From Gordius sp. MW1 (Eukaryota > Nematomorpha > Gordioida > Gordea > Gordiidae), in NCBI GenBank assembly GCA_964036665.1, contig OZ038532.1, positions 11,736,537 through 11,800,536 on the forward strand: a stretch of 64,000 bases of DNA, in the 5' to 3' direction. Below the pieces are notes generated by a model. The model was not told the DNA's origin and searched no databases. It was given only the letters and a program-made list of their open reading frames with translations. Of this stretch, positions 11,901 to 23,822 are shown in pieces (position 1 is the stretch's first letter; the number at the start of each line of letters is the position of its first letter). Both the position numbers and the translations under genes were made by a program.

Positions 11901-12507
11901 AAAAATAGAATAATAAGTTGTTTTCTTTAATAATAATTATTAACGAAATTATCCTTTAAACTCACTTTTAACTTATTAGAGTATTCTACTAATGCATCAT
12001 ATATAAAACAGCGCGTGCTTAGGGTTTTAGTATAAGGCCCCAGCCAGTTAAAACAAGCTGCGGCTTGATGCTTTATTGTAATATATGGCGGCAATAGACA
12101 CTGCCGTCAACGATTGATAAATTTTTATTAGGCTCATTTGAACACTTAAGATGATTAATCATGCTTCAGGTGTTACAATTTGCAAAAATTATTTAATCAC
12201 GTTAAAATTTTTAGGTATTGAGCTGCCATATAAATTTATTCATTTTGCATGTCTTTTTTTATGTTTGCTACAAAACATTAAACACATATTAACTCAGCAG
12301 CTTTCGCAATGCAGATAGCGTTTGGTGACACCCGGGTACACTTGTACCCTACCCAACTCATGTTTAAAGTAATGCAATAAATAAGAACTATAGATGTTTC
12401 CTCTCAAAACCCAATTATTTAGGGTGCTTTTAAAAGATTTACATATTTAAAAAAATCTCATCTATAACTTATTGGGCTAAAAATAATGTGCCCCTTTGTG
12501 TGACACC
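8961..12507. other. Gene-free AT-rich stretch
   Basis: No gene is supported. There is a decayed GC-rich patch at about 10045-10160 (GGGGCCGGCCCGG, GGGCAGGCCCGCATGGG) that looks like a remnant of the GC-rich hAT family, and a TGTGTAGCCAAGATATTCG fragment at 9968 of the GGCGTAGC repeat. The open frame at 11341-11592 has no recognisable motif and is not called. Confidence 0.5.
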
Positions 12508-13236
12508 TAGAGCCCTGCAGGGGCCGCCCGAAGCCCGACCCGGTCCGAGCTCGACTCAATCGGGCTTCGGGCCGGGCTCGGGCATAATTTTATAAAACAA
12601 TCGGGCCTCAGGCTCGGGTCGGGCTTGGTGAGGTGGCCCGACTTAAGGCCGGCCTGGCCCGATATGACTAAAGCAAACTAATCTTTTATAAAATATGATT
12701 TAAACAAACTCAACTCAATATTAAATAACTATCTTCATACACCATACACAATATAGCTTCCAAGCTTCAGCTTTTTCCCCCTGTCTATAATATTTTGACC
12801 TAAATGGCGAATCTTATTCTAGTATTTAAATAAATTTATAGTAGCTATTACTTTAGAAATTGAATAAGGCAATTTGTTAAAAAAAAATTTGTTTGGAACT
12901 GTTAGATAAAAAATATATTATAAAGTTAGATTTCCAGTTTTAAATTATTGGCTGAATAAATTGTAGCGAGTGAAAATGAAAATTTTATTTTAAACTTATC
13001 CTTAAATTACGATTAATAACAATTCAATGCATTATGTATTTATATGGTTAAATAATTTTCAAAAATTTTAAAATAAGTTTTTGAAAATTTTCTATTTGAA
13101 AAATCGGGTCGGGCTCGGGTCGGGCCAAAAATAAAAAAAGTCGTTTGGGCTCGGGCCGGGCTTGGGCAAATTAAAAACTGAGAGGTCGGGCTCGGGCCGG
13201 GCTCGGACAGAAAAAAATTCATTTTGCAGGGCTCTA
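12508..13236. mobile_element. Non-autonomous hAT element, 729 bp, 8 bp target duplication
   Basis: The terminal inverted repeats TAGAGCCCTGCA (12508) and TGCAGGGCTCTA (ending 13236) are perfect over 12 bases. They are flanked by the exact 8-base duplication GTGACACC (12500-12507 and 13237-13244). Eight-base duplications with TAG-starting ends are the hAT signature. Subterminal zones are GC-rich arrays of CCCGAGCCCG type; the centre is AT-rich without transposase, so mobility would have needed an enzyme in trans. Short 'proline/arginine' open frames here only read through these arrays. Confidence 0.85.
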
Positions 13237-13610
13237 GTGACACCCAATACACCTGTACCCCTATGCATTTATACAAGTATTAATTAATTAATTTCTAGGA
13301 TACCCTATACCTAGATCTTAATTATATATTAGATACAAGCAAAAAATATATAAAGCTTTTAATCTTTCATCAAAGTTTTAACAAAATTTTTATAAGTTTA
13401 ATTTTCGCCTTAGCCTTAGCCAAAATTTGAATAAGGTGTGACAAAACGTTTAATCATAATTTAAAGAGGAATATACTTTTGATAAAGTTGTAACTATTAA
13501 AATATTTAAAATTAGAGTTTAAGAGTGCTGCTTTTCATTGCCCCCTCTTGGCTATTATAGCATTTGTCAATATTTTTTTGATAATATTTCGTTTAGAGTA
13601 TTATATGTTT

Positions 13611-13970
13611 TATCGTATCCGGAGATACGAGGATATCTTCCCCCCCCTGTTCTTTTATAAAAAGAAACGCCGCCGCTCACTATACGTGGTACGTATGTTA
13701 CTTTTTCTTTCCCCCATGCCCCCTGACACAAAAGGTTAATTGATTGTAACATCTGTGTACTGAATATATACATAGAACTTTATTCCTTTACATTTAATTT
13801 CTAGTACGCGTATGTTATCCCCCCCCCGACGCGCTTATACGTATTTGTTATTTCTATCAATACGCATCATTGATTTTTACATACTCGAGAGTTGCGTGAT
13901 TTTATTCATTAATAAATTTATTCCATACTCGAGAGTTGCGTGATTTTATTCATTAATAAATTTATTCTTG
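13611..13970. repeat. Direct (LTR-like) repeat, left copy, 360 bp
   Basis: Starts TATCGTATCCGGAGATACGA and ends AATTTATTCTTG. It is nearly identical to 14805-15121. It contains an extra 43-base tandem copy of the segment CATACTCGAGAGTTGCGTGA onward (about 13879-13965), which accounts for the length difference between copies. Short C runs and a palindromic CCGGAGATACGAGGATATC region are included. Open frames inside (13567-13773 on -) are not considered genes. Confidence 0.75.
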
Positions 13971-14804
13971 AGTTGGATATAAATAAATAAATTAGAGACG
14001 ATATGCAGTAGAATTATACCATACGATTACCGGGGAAAGGGTTTTCCCCGGTCCAATATATTCCTTTTTAAAGATATGAAAATGGTGTCCAGAAGATAAA
14101 AAAAAAAAAAATCCCACCCTCGTATATTCCTATTCATCATACCCCAAAATCGCATCCTGCACAAATATAAATTTCCTCAAGGTAAAGAAAACAGGATTGA
14201 AAGTGGTTGAGAAGTTATTCGAAACAAATCACCCCTACCCAATGCATGAATTATCGACTAATTGCTTCAACTTATTGAAAGTACTTGGAAAATTCAGGTC
14301 GGGTCTGAGACATCCATAATTGTTAAGGCAGCAGGAGTCTCCTTAATTTTCAGATGAGGGCAAGAGTTCCTCATGTATGGAGGTAAAGGCATATTAAAAT
14401 GCTGAGAATTCCTCATTTTAGATGGATTTCAGAACGACAATAACAGAATTATCCAATAAAAAGAAATTCATAGAGCCGGGATTCAGTTACCTATAGAGCG
14501 GGGAAGATATTATTGGATTATTCCAGGAGTATTCCCACAAGCCATAGATGAGGTATTTATAATTACATCCCGTTGGCCATGAATACTTAATTTTTCAAAA
14601 GAAGAGACCACGTGATTGCTTTGAAGGATACACATGTCGTATATAATAATTTTTGGATAGTTAGTATAATATTTTTGATATTGTTACTATTAATATCATG
14701 TAAACCCATAATTAGAACGTTGGTGATAAAAACCATCCGATTGCATGATATCAATTATTCTTTTATCCACCCCTGGTCCTAATTTTTTTTGGAAAACCGC
14801 AAGG
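13971..14804. mobile_element. Internal part of TRIM-like direct-repeat element
   Basis: About 830 bases lie between the two direct repeats. The start (from 13971) shows no textbook primer-binding site that I can confirm. A GC hairpin ACCGGGGAAAGGG...CCCCGGT lies at about 14031-14052 and a poly-A tract at 14099. No intact coding frame was seen. Together with 13611-13970 and 14805-15121 this makes a 1.5 kb element resembling a terminal-repeat retrotransposon in miniature. A Penelope-like origin is an alternative. Confidence 0.5.
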
Positions 14805-15121
14805 TATCGTATCCGGAGATACGAGGATATCTTCCCCCCCCCTGTTCTTTTATAAAAAGAAACGCCGCCGCTCACTATACGTGGTACGTATGTTACTTTT
14901 TCTTTCCCCCATGCCCCCTGACACAAAAGGTTAATTGATTGTAACATCTGTGTACTGAATATATACATAGAACTTTATTCCTTTACATTTAATTTCTAGT
15001 ACGCGTATGTTATCCCCCCCCCGACGCGCTTATACGTATTTGTTATTTCTATCAATACGCATCATTGATTTTTACATACTCGAGAGTTGCGTGATTTTAT
15101 TCATTAATAAATTTATTCTTG
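14805..15121. repeat. Direct (LTR-like) repeat, right copy, 317 bp
   Basis: Right partner of 13611-13970, lacking its 43-base internal duplication. The very high similarity indicates recent origin or conversion. No target-site duplication could be recognised around the pair. Confidence 0.75.
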
Positions 15122-16196
15122 GAGATAAATAAAATACATAAAAGACCTAAAGAAAGAATTAAATGGTGAGTCCCCCTTTTGGGGGGGACAAGGTTTACAC
15201 TTAGGGACCAATATTTCCCCCAATTCTAGCAATGATAATTCCCCCTTCCTTCAAATCATTTTTATTCATATCTTATTTCCCTTTTTTTAAAGATATGAAA
15301 TGTTTAAAAGCAATATTATTTTAAACAAGTGTAAAATTGTGATATTTTTATGGTTTGAATGTGATGAAAATTAAAAAAATGGGTAATTCTTCATTAATAT
15401 TTTCGTGGGTAAATTACATAAAACATTTTACTTTACAATTTCTAAATAACTATAGGCAGCATTTTTAAGAGCTGGGCTAAATTCAAAATCGTAATCTCAA
15501 AAATTAATTAAAGTAGGCAATTATAACTAATGGCCAACTAAATTTAAAACATTTAATAATCACCTTATATGTATATATTATGCTTAAATAAAATACCATT
15601 CCAATAACAGTCCAAATTTGCTATTTTCAAGATTTAGCACTTTAAATTGTCGAATATATTAATACACCTCTTTAATGCAAATTACAATAAACTAAATTAT
15701 TCAAAAAACAATATTGCACATTACGGTATTGTTTTAAGGAATTTTACAATTCCAAATAGCCCATTCATTTGTCAAAATTAACTGTTTAATTATTTGGACC
15801 GATATACTTTTATTAAGAGAGCAAATATTAGTTTGAGTTATTACCTTTAAAATGGCATATCTAATATTTGATGATCTTCTTTATAACTAAGTAGAATAAA
15901 AATGAGTCAATTTTTTAATACCCGTACAAATATTAGTAGATATAAACTGCAATAGTCGGTTTTTAAATATAATTTCTCTTAAAGTATCTTGTATGGAAGT
16001 TTAATTTAATTGTATTGTGCTAAACATTCTGGTCATAATCATTTATGTTTGATATTAAATTGGCTCTTTAATAATAAAATCTCTATTTAAATATTAAATT
16101 CATATATCTAATGATAACGATAATATCTAGCTTTGCATGTCTATTTAGATTTTTAATTTGTTATGCTACATATTTTATTCAGAGACCCGCCAAATA
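15122..16196. other. Intergenic/5' region of the GT31 gene
   Basis: AT-rich, no gene. A CCCCCTTTTGGGGGGG inverted repeat lies at about 15172-15188. Just before the glycosyltransferase start, TTTTATTCAG|AG at 16173-16184 looks like a 3' splice (or trans-splice) acceptor. This would put the upstream in-frame ATG at 16158 inside an intron and favour the ATG at 16197. Confidence 0.4.
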
Positions 16197-17723
16197 ATGG
16201 CATTTTTAAATCGTAAATCTGCAATGTATGTTATGCTCTATTCCGTATTCGTCTACTTGGCTGTATTATCCATCAAAAGAACTGCCATCTTGAAAAACAC
16301 ATCATTTTTTAATCAACAGGATGAAATAATTATCAAGGGGCGTGAAGGTTTGTATTCTTTCAACGAATCTGAAATATATAGGCACCCGTATGGTTACTAT
16401 CCTCCAGCTCACGTCGATACTTGTATGCAGCGAGTCCAGCAGAATTTCACCTTAATTAACGGTGTTTTTGTGGACAAAACCACGAACACATCTTCCCTAC
16501 CCAAAGATTTCGATTTTATGATTAATCCCGAAAATACATGCTACGATTACATACCCTACCCAACGGATGATGATGAACAGGCGGGGTTCTCAAAAAAAAG
16601 ATTGCGCATAGCAAAGGATATCTTCATAGTCACGATCGTTCACACGGCACCCAAGAATTTTGAAAATCGATTAACGATACGTGAAACTTGGGGTTCGATT
16701 CGGGAATTCTACAACTTTAATATTCGAACGCTATTCGTAATAGGTTACCCCCATTCTGATCCAACGCTTCAGCCACGGATTCAAAATGAGAGTAACACTT
16801 ATGGCGACATAGTGCAGGCCGGCTTCCACGATTCCTACGTTAATTTAACCTACAAGATGATCACCGCTTACAAGTGGATCTCTTACTATTGTCCGCACGC
16901 TAGTTTCGTGCTCAAGATGGACGATGACATTTACGTGGATATTTTTGAAGTTATGGCCATCTTGGATCGATTAAGAGCAAGGTATGGCGACGTGCTGACT
17001 TCCAAAATCGATCTCATTCGCCCCCAAGATCGCGTGTTCCCCTACGTCTATAACCAAAGCCAAGGCGCTTCGTTCGAAGATTTCTCCTATCACATAGTAA
17101 GCGACGACTTGGAAAAACGCTTCGACGCCTTGCTAAATGCGACAACTTCGCCGCTAAATAACTCATTCTATAATGCAGAGGATTGTATCCAAAACCCGAA
17201 TATGTTAAACGATAAAAAGGTACGGGACGAATATAATTATTTGTTTGGCGATATGCCTCACTACCGTGATTTTTTCATTTGCTGCGCTATGGTAAATTCG
17301 CCCCTGCTTCGAGACAATACTTCCAAGTGGTACGTGTCTCGGGAGGACTATCCAAGTCATTATTACGAACCCTATTGTTCAGGGTGGGCTGTGATCCTGA
17401 GTCCAGCCTTAGCTTTCAAGTTGTACAAAGCCTATTTTTCGCAAAAATATTTATTCGTTGACGATGCCCATGTTACGGGTAAATTAGCGAGAATAGCGGG
17501 TAGCATACTCATCACCATATGTCCCCGCGTCCAAACTGATACCCAAAAACTCGACAAATGGCTGGAATTTTCCGCGAATAATACTCAAACGTCCAAAATA
17601 TTCACCGTATCCTCTAAGATTAACTTTTATTTTTGCTACAACGGTGGCAATAGGAAGCAAATGCAAAAATATTGGAATCAAACGTTGGTTGCACACGACA
17701 TAAAATCAGTTTTAGCAATTTGA
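16197..17723 (+). CDS. Glycosyltransferase family 31 (beta-1,3-galactosyltransferase-like), intact copy
   Basis: Predicted type II Golgi membrane enzyme that adds a beta-1,3-linked sugar to a glycan; donor and acceptor cannot be told from sequence. Numbered from the in-frame ATG at 16158 (521 residues): membrane anchor about 22-39, TIRETWG 173-179, the metal/sugar-nucleotide motif KMDDD 253-257, YCSGW 406-410 and VDDAHVTG 434-441. These are the GT31 landmarks in order, although the last differs from the usual EDVYVG. About ten N-glycosylation sequons fit a lumenal domain. The interval between DDD and KWYVS is about 130 residues, longer than in typical family members as I recall them. Start at 16197 (residue 14) is preferred because an acceptor-like TTTTATTCAG precedes it. 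The coding sequence is intronless and less AT-rich than its flanks. A polyadenylation signal AATAAA lies at 17784. A partial second copy lies at 26245-28860. Confidence 0.9.
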   Translation: MAFLNRKSAMYVMLYSVFVYLAVLSIKRTAILKNTSFFNQQDEIIIKGREGLYSFNESEIYRHPYGYYPPAHVDTCMQRVQQNFTLINGVFVDKTTNTSSLPKDFDFMINPENTCYDYIPYPTDDDEQAGFSKKRLRIAKDIFIVTIVHTAPKNFENRLTIRETWGSIREFYNFNIRTLFVIGYPHSDPTLQPRIQNESNTYGDIVQAGFHDSYVNLTYKMITAYKWISYYCPHASFVLKMDDDIYVDIFEVMAILDRLRARYGDVLTSKIDLIRPQDRVFPYVYNQSQGASFEDFSYHIVSDDLEKRFDALLNATTSPLNNSFYNAEDCIQNPNMLNDKKVRDEYNYLFGDMPHYRDFFICCAMVNSPLLRDNTSKWYVSREDYPSHYYEPYCSGWAVILSPALAFKLYKAYFSQKYLFVDDAHVTGKLARIAGSILITICPRVQTDTQKLDKWLEFSANNTQTSKIFTVSSKINFYFCYNGGNRKQMQKYWNQTLVAHDIKSVLAI

Positions 17724-17789
17724 AAAGTATTATGCGAGAGTTGTGTAAATATAATTTATTGTATAAATTGGTTACGTATCATAAATAAA

Positions 17790-20085
17790 ATATTTATTTC
17801 TCATAGCAATTTTAACAACACTATAAATTTTATGCATGTTAATTGTCAACAAAGTTAATTGATCCAGACGGAGAATATTTTTGTAGGAATAAAGTAAAAA
17901 TGCATAAATTGTTTATTAAGAAAGTTAAATTCTTATATTGATTTCAGACACGGGTCAAAATTTGTTTATCGTAAGAGATTCAATGGATTTTTAAATATTG
18001 CGTTTAATTTACAGTTACCTTCTGTGATTGTTTTTGATATACCATACTTCATTAGCCAGTCTTTATGCGCAAGCAAAAGTCAACATCACAGCAATAAAAA
18101 AGCCAGATTGAATAAAAATAAGCAGCAAAAAGAGATGATAAAAAAGGATTTGATTAAATGTGGGGCGAGCTTCAATAGGGGTGGGAAATTCCATTATATC
18201 CTCTAAAAAATAAGATACAACATGCATTTCACTCATTGTAAATAAAAAAATTGGGACAAAATGCAATTAATTCATTGTATTTTGACAAGCCGGGTCCGGG
18301 CTTTCACTTTCTCTAAAACAAACCTGTGCCAGATCTCAAATGCACAAAATCGATTGGAAAAAAGTTGGACCACCGAGGTCCGAACTCGAGAGCTTTAAAT
18401 CAAAATCCCAAATTTTTCCCGCGTGACGTGACAGAGAACAAAAGCGTGGCAGTAAACAACAACCAAAAGTGAGCCCATACATTGCATCGCGATTCATAAA
18501 TAATTAGGCCGAATTACAGACATTTTTTGGCTTTATTAATAACAATTCACATAAAAAAAGGTATGTGTAATGTGTATCTTATACTCTTGAATTATAACTA
18601 TAGCCTTTTTAGACCTCAATCGTGACCATCATAAATCTCAGGTTCTTTTGGAATAGCAACCTTCTATATCTCTAAATAAACAGGTCCCCTTTGTTCAATT
18701 GAAACGAAGTTAGACCTTTAGCAATTTTTCTCATTCTTTCTACTATTTAAATATCATTGGTTTAGAGTATATGACATGGCTAAGCGAACAGGGTGAAGGT
18801 TCGCCTAGAAAAGTGGTGGCGGAGGCAACCTCAAAGCCGCGCTTGCAACTTAAAAGTGGCTAGGCTGATATAAAGCTTAATCGAAATTTAAGGATTTGCA
18901 TTAAACTACACTAAGTAGATAATCGAGATGTCACCCAAGTTAAAAATACCAAACGATTTTTTTCGCAGGTATTGTTGCTATTATACTTAAAGTGGAAACC
19001 TAATCGAGAATCAGTAAAAATCAAGTGAGTATTGCAATTAATAAAAAATTTAAATTTATATATTTTAAAGTGTAAGATTTTGTTACAAACAATCATAATT
19101 ATATTTGACAATTACTTGTTAAATTTATAGGACATCCTAGATGTCTTGCCTTAATATTTAAGATACCAAAGTTGCAATTTACCTAAAATTTGCACTTGAT
19201 TGACTTATAAAACATTATTTACATAGCGAATATTAATGTGCACATTAATCTCTATTCACTCCTTTTATTTCCTTCCCTATTTCAAAAACCAAAATTTTTA
19301 AAGTATTTAATTAAAATTGGATCTATAACAAGAACAGCAAATTGCTTTTACACGTGTCTAACCCTGTACCTATATCAAATTTTGTTAATGACACACATTT
19401 TTATTTACCAATCTAATATTGACAAAGAATATCATTTTTTTAACGAATATATCGGCGGTATTAGCCATGGACGTAGTTAAAATTTAAATAGAGGGAGGCA
19501 ATAATAATTTAAAGAGGGGCAAAATGTTTATTAACATTTTAACCATATTTCTTATAAATTTTAAACATAATTCTAATAAATTTTAAAATATCTTTGGATT
19601 TAAAGGGAGAGGTCAAATGCACGCCTCACAGCTTTAACCTTTAACCTTCCATTAGTAAAATCAAGAATTTACCCTTTTCATTAACATAGTTTTAAATATC
19701 GGCGCCTTAGATTTTATTAATGCATAGCTTTGCATTTTAGCCATTTATTAATTCGCATTCGCACCTTTGGTATAACTGCCCTTATATATATATAAATTAA
19801 TAATGTGATTGTGGCCAATTAATCAATAAATTGTATGATTTTTCTCCATCAGATTATGACTTCTCAATAATTTTCCATGCAGATTTCTGTGGTAAATTAA
19901 AAGACAAAAAAAAGTATTTTTATTAGAATAAAACAGGTAAAATATTTTGCGGTTGTTTTTAATCATTCTTAACATTTTATTTAGTAGCTGTAACCCTCAA
20001 AGGCTGTTAAACGCGATTCATTTTACGCAATTCATGTCCGCCAATACAAAAAATAATGACTAATTAACATATTAGTTTACCTAAT
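17790..20085. other. Gene-free spacer downstream of GT31 (unit 1)
   Basis: Collinear with 28927-31187 in unit 2, with many single-base substitutions and small indels between the two. No coding frame is conserved between units beyond chance. A decayed GGACGTAGTTAAAATTT fragment of the dispersed GGCGTAGC repeat lies at about 19468. Confidence 0.5.
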
Positions 20086-22772
20086 TGTGGTGATCCGTAA
20101 CCAGTTAGCCAGTTAGAATGACATTCTTACGCAATATATTCGATACAATTTTATGTAACGAGTTTTCTAAACACATGACTTTACCTATGTTATATTTTTG
20201 TTCTTTTATATGAAGAAGTCTTTATTAAATGGTATACAAATTGAAAACGATTAAAAATTCCCTCCAGCGTTATTAATCTCACAACTCGGTTGAATCTAAG
20301 CTTCCAACGAGTGTCGAACTTAAACGGCCACTTCAATCAAAAAATTGACGACCGACTCATCCGATACCAACTGGTGTCTGAACAAAAAAAAACAAAATCC
20401 ATCGTCCGAGCCACAAATCAAAATACGGGAAATACAACTCAGATCGTTTACCAGAAAATTCTAATATTCAGAATACAAAGCACAGATCGTTTGACATATT
20501 AAATACGTGGAATACAGCGTTCAGACCATGGGCTAGAAATAGGAAAAATACGTGGAAGCGATACTCAAATAATAGCAGTGGATGCGTCACCGCTAGGTCT
20601 GGGTGGAGTGTTAATGCATGTATTCGGTCAGGAGGAGCTTAATTGCTCATGATTGAGAAGGAGGCTTTGGCGGTAATAAAGAGTTTGACGCGTCGCCATG
20701 AATATCAAAGAGTATCAATATTTATACCCACCACAAACCGCTTGTATTACATTTTTTAAAGGATAATTGGGATCTGTTGTTAACCCCGAGGCTGCAGAAA
20801 GGGTTAAATGCGTAAGGAAACTTCAACGCTGTCAAAATACCGCAAAAATAAGTCATGTCACTTGCCGGACACAATATCGTGATTGGTAAATGATAACGAT
20901 GACCTAACTCGCGAAGAGTTAGAAGGCGAGAACTTCTAGGAAGTAAATTTAATAACACGAAGTTCTTGCTAAAACATAATTTTGATGTTAGAATAACTGA
21001 TGGGTATGCTAGAGACATTACCATCTACTTATCTAAGATTAATACATGAAGTGGAGGTAAATAATAATGTACTACTAAGCAACGATAATATAGTAATTCC
21101 GTCAGTGTTGCTCACTCAGGTATTAGAATTGATTCATGCCGATCATATTGGCATAGCCAAGATGAAGGTTTCGAAGAGACATGTCTGGTGGCTCAAGATA
21201 TCACTAGATATTCTTGTTCGTAGGACGATACGGGCAATGTGGAAAGCTTACCAGGACGCCAAGACACGATAAGAGGGCGAGATGGCCACGAATTAGATAA
21301 TTTTGGGTAACTATCCACCTAGATTTCTTTGATTTTGAAGGAAGAAAATAAATTATCCTCCTAGATGCAGTCCTTTTAGGTTGAATATAAACAAGTAAAC
21401 AGGGTATCTACGGAAGTAATATCTATCGATTTCCTGAAAAATCTTGTAAGTGCGTATGATCTCCCGAAGGTAATTGTGTCCGACAACGGCACTGCCTTTC
21501 AAGCGTCGAGGTTAGGTTCCATAATAAATATGGAATACAGCCCTAAATAAGCCCTCCGTATCATCCGAGTATGAATTGACTCGCGGAAAGGCACGTGGCT
21601 GTAAACGACGGTTAAAATAGGCTAAAGTCGAAAAGGATGAGACATGGCTTTATCGGCTGTACAAAACGTGGCCCGAGATTTCCTTCTAGACAACTAGTTA
21701 GCGAGGTATTTTTAGGCCATTTATAAAACACTTCCGCCTATACGTTGTACAATTAGTGCAGCTGAATATAACATAAATCGGTAATTCAGAAGGACACGTA
21801 TAGGGTGGCTTTAGGCTACAATCCTATCACGGAAGGGTATGTATGAGATAGAAGTACAGACTTTTCCAGGTCGAAATATACGTCACGTTGAACAATTAGG
21901 CTCTTGAATGAAATTATAATCCTTTATATTTATATCTAGATGAAATTCGTGACTGGGATCGTATAAAAGTGAAGGTAAGAGCGATACGAGGTGAACGAAC
22001 CGGAATGCCACCGATCGTCATCGATCGGAAAGGAGGCCTATGGAGCCCGTCGTGCGATTTCTCAAGGACACCCGATCGAATAGTGGTGCGGCGGGAAGAA
22101 CGGAACTAGTTCAAGAGTAAGCTATGCCTAACGTGGGTAGGCATGGCAACGCGGTTGAAGGACACCGTGTCCTACCCAGGGATTTAGCCGGACGTGGTAG
22201 CTCGAATCAAGAAGGAAGTTGCCCACGCACAACTCCAATAAGGACGTGACCTCCCTATGATGGCCCAAGACCCTAAGGGCTGGTAAAGGAAAGATGGTAC
22301 GTCGTCCTCAGGTAAGATATCAGACGAGAGTGAGGCAGACAAGAGCTTATTGCGGAGTATGTCGCCGTTAGCACACGAGGCCAATGTGCGGGAGAACAAG
22401 CCCTTTTAGGCCTGCAGGGCAAAACAAAACGGAAGCGCCGGTACCAGTGTTACTGATTACGATACCGACCAGCGACATCGTGGTCATCCTGAGTAAGATA
22501 TTCAGCTGCTGGAAAATACTCCAAACCCGAACAGCCCAGACCTGGTGGGGTCGCACTTTGAAAAACTTATGTGTGGTGACCCGTAACCAGCTCTGAATGA
22601 CATGCGTGTTCTACTAGACACACGACATAACATATGTTCATTTGTATTGATTGAATAATCGTTTAAAAGATCCCTTCAGCTTTACTAATCTCACAACTTA
22701 ATTACATCAAAGCCTCTAACTAGCTTCAAACTTAAACGGCTACCTTAATCCAACAAATAGTCGACCGCTTCA
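20086..22772 (+). mobile_element. Decayed Ty3/Gypsy-like LTR element (unit 1 copy)
   Basis: LTR-like repeats TGTGGTGATCCGTAACCAG (20086-20359) and TGTGGTGACCCGTAACCAG (22572-22772) start with TG, end with CA and share scattered blocks, but differ much in the middle. TGGTGTCTGAAC follows the left repeat near 20371 and could be a primer-binding site. Near 21060-21200 a translated stretch LLSNDNIVIPS...LIHADHIGIAKMKVSKRHVWW resembles the zinc-binding HHCC region before a Gypsy integrase. Elsewhere frames are broken by stops. Inactive; copied in the tandem duplication (31188-33923). Confidence 0.65.
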
Positions 22773-22879
22773 TTTGAACATTAATAAAATCACTTGATAT
22801 TAAGTGTAACGCAAATCGCTGCTCAAATGCTTGAAAATAGAAGCAATGCGCGTGTAGCGCTCATATATATAATTTATAT

Positions 22880-22898
22880 GGGGGGGGGGGGGGGGGGG
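22880..22898 (+). repeat. Poly-G tract, 19 bases (unit 1)
   Basis: A run of 19 G in AT-rich surroundings, preceded by TATATAATTTATAT. The unit 2 counterpart (34031-34050) has 20 G. Could form G-quadruplex structures; likely slippage-prone. Confidence 0.9.
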
Positions 22899-23056
22899 CT
22901 GGTAAATTTTGTGTCAAAGGATTTCGATTAAACAAAAACTAATTAGAAATATAAATTCAATATCTACGATGGGTTTTTGAAAATGTATTAATAATATCTT
23001 TAAAGACGCAAATTGCGAAGAGCTCCTTCGAATTTTTCTGTTTGTGCTAATTTGGG

Positions 23057-23365
23057 CCATTGTTTGAACAAGACACATGCATGGGTCTTTTAGGCTTAAT
23101 TGCCCACTAGTACCAAAAATTGTCCCTACTCAAAACCGTTTAAATAAAATTATAAGTCGGGTTCGCCCCGCTGATTTTTTGCAAAGCACAGGCTCAGCCT
23201 ACACCCTTCCTAAAAAATTCTTATGTACTCTGCGGCATTTTAAACATTTTTTTTCAATACTAAAACAATCATATATTTATATGTTAATGTTCAATATTAA
23301 AAATATCAGTCTTGAAACAGGCTTTTGTTTCTTCCAACAAGTAACGCGCCATGAAACCATTTATG
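23057..23365. repeat. SINE-like repeat, unit 1 copy
   Basis: CATTGTTTGAACAAGACAC at 23058 and, about 260 bases on, ACAGGCTTTTGTTTCTTCCA...AGTAACGCGCC match, in inverted order and orientation, blocks of the repeat at 62752-62905. The intervening part differs in length. No open frame is conserved. Identity unknown; a SINE, a conserved-core repeat or an RNA-gene-derived sequence are possible. Confidence 0.4.
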
Positions 23366-23822
23366 CTAATTGAAACTATAAGCAAGGTTAATTTTATATA
23401 ACTAAATATAACTATTTATATTAATTTTTCACAATTCCCTTATTAAAAAAAAATTTCTTGGAATCCACTTGTTTAAAAATCAAAAGTTCAATGAATAAAT
23501 AACGAACAAAAATTTATATGGAATTAATTATCTTGTAAGAATATTATTAAAATTTGATTAACATCATAAAAAACACCATTTTTTATACATTGAAATACAA
23601 AAATAAAAAGGTTTGGCCCCTACTTATAGCTAGGCCCGTCCCGAGCCCGTTTTATTACCATGACGCTCGCCCCAGCCCGGCATGTAATTATAAACAAGAA
23701 GCCCTTATATGTTCGGCTTTGGCGGTGCCAACTGAATTTGCTTTAATAAAGTTAACTATATCATGACCATCAATAAGTAAACATTAAGAAATGAATTTAC
23801 TAAACCATTAGGAATATTAATT

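Noticed and set aside
13567-14968. Two similar minus-strand open frames (13567-13773 and 14696-14968)
   Set aside because: They lie in the direct repeats of the TRIM-like element; similarity reflects the repeat, not a gene family.
20722-21024. 100-codon minus-strand open frame duplicated at 31866-32168
   Set aside because: Duplicated only because the whole segment is duplicated; it lies antisense to the Gypsy-like element.
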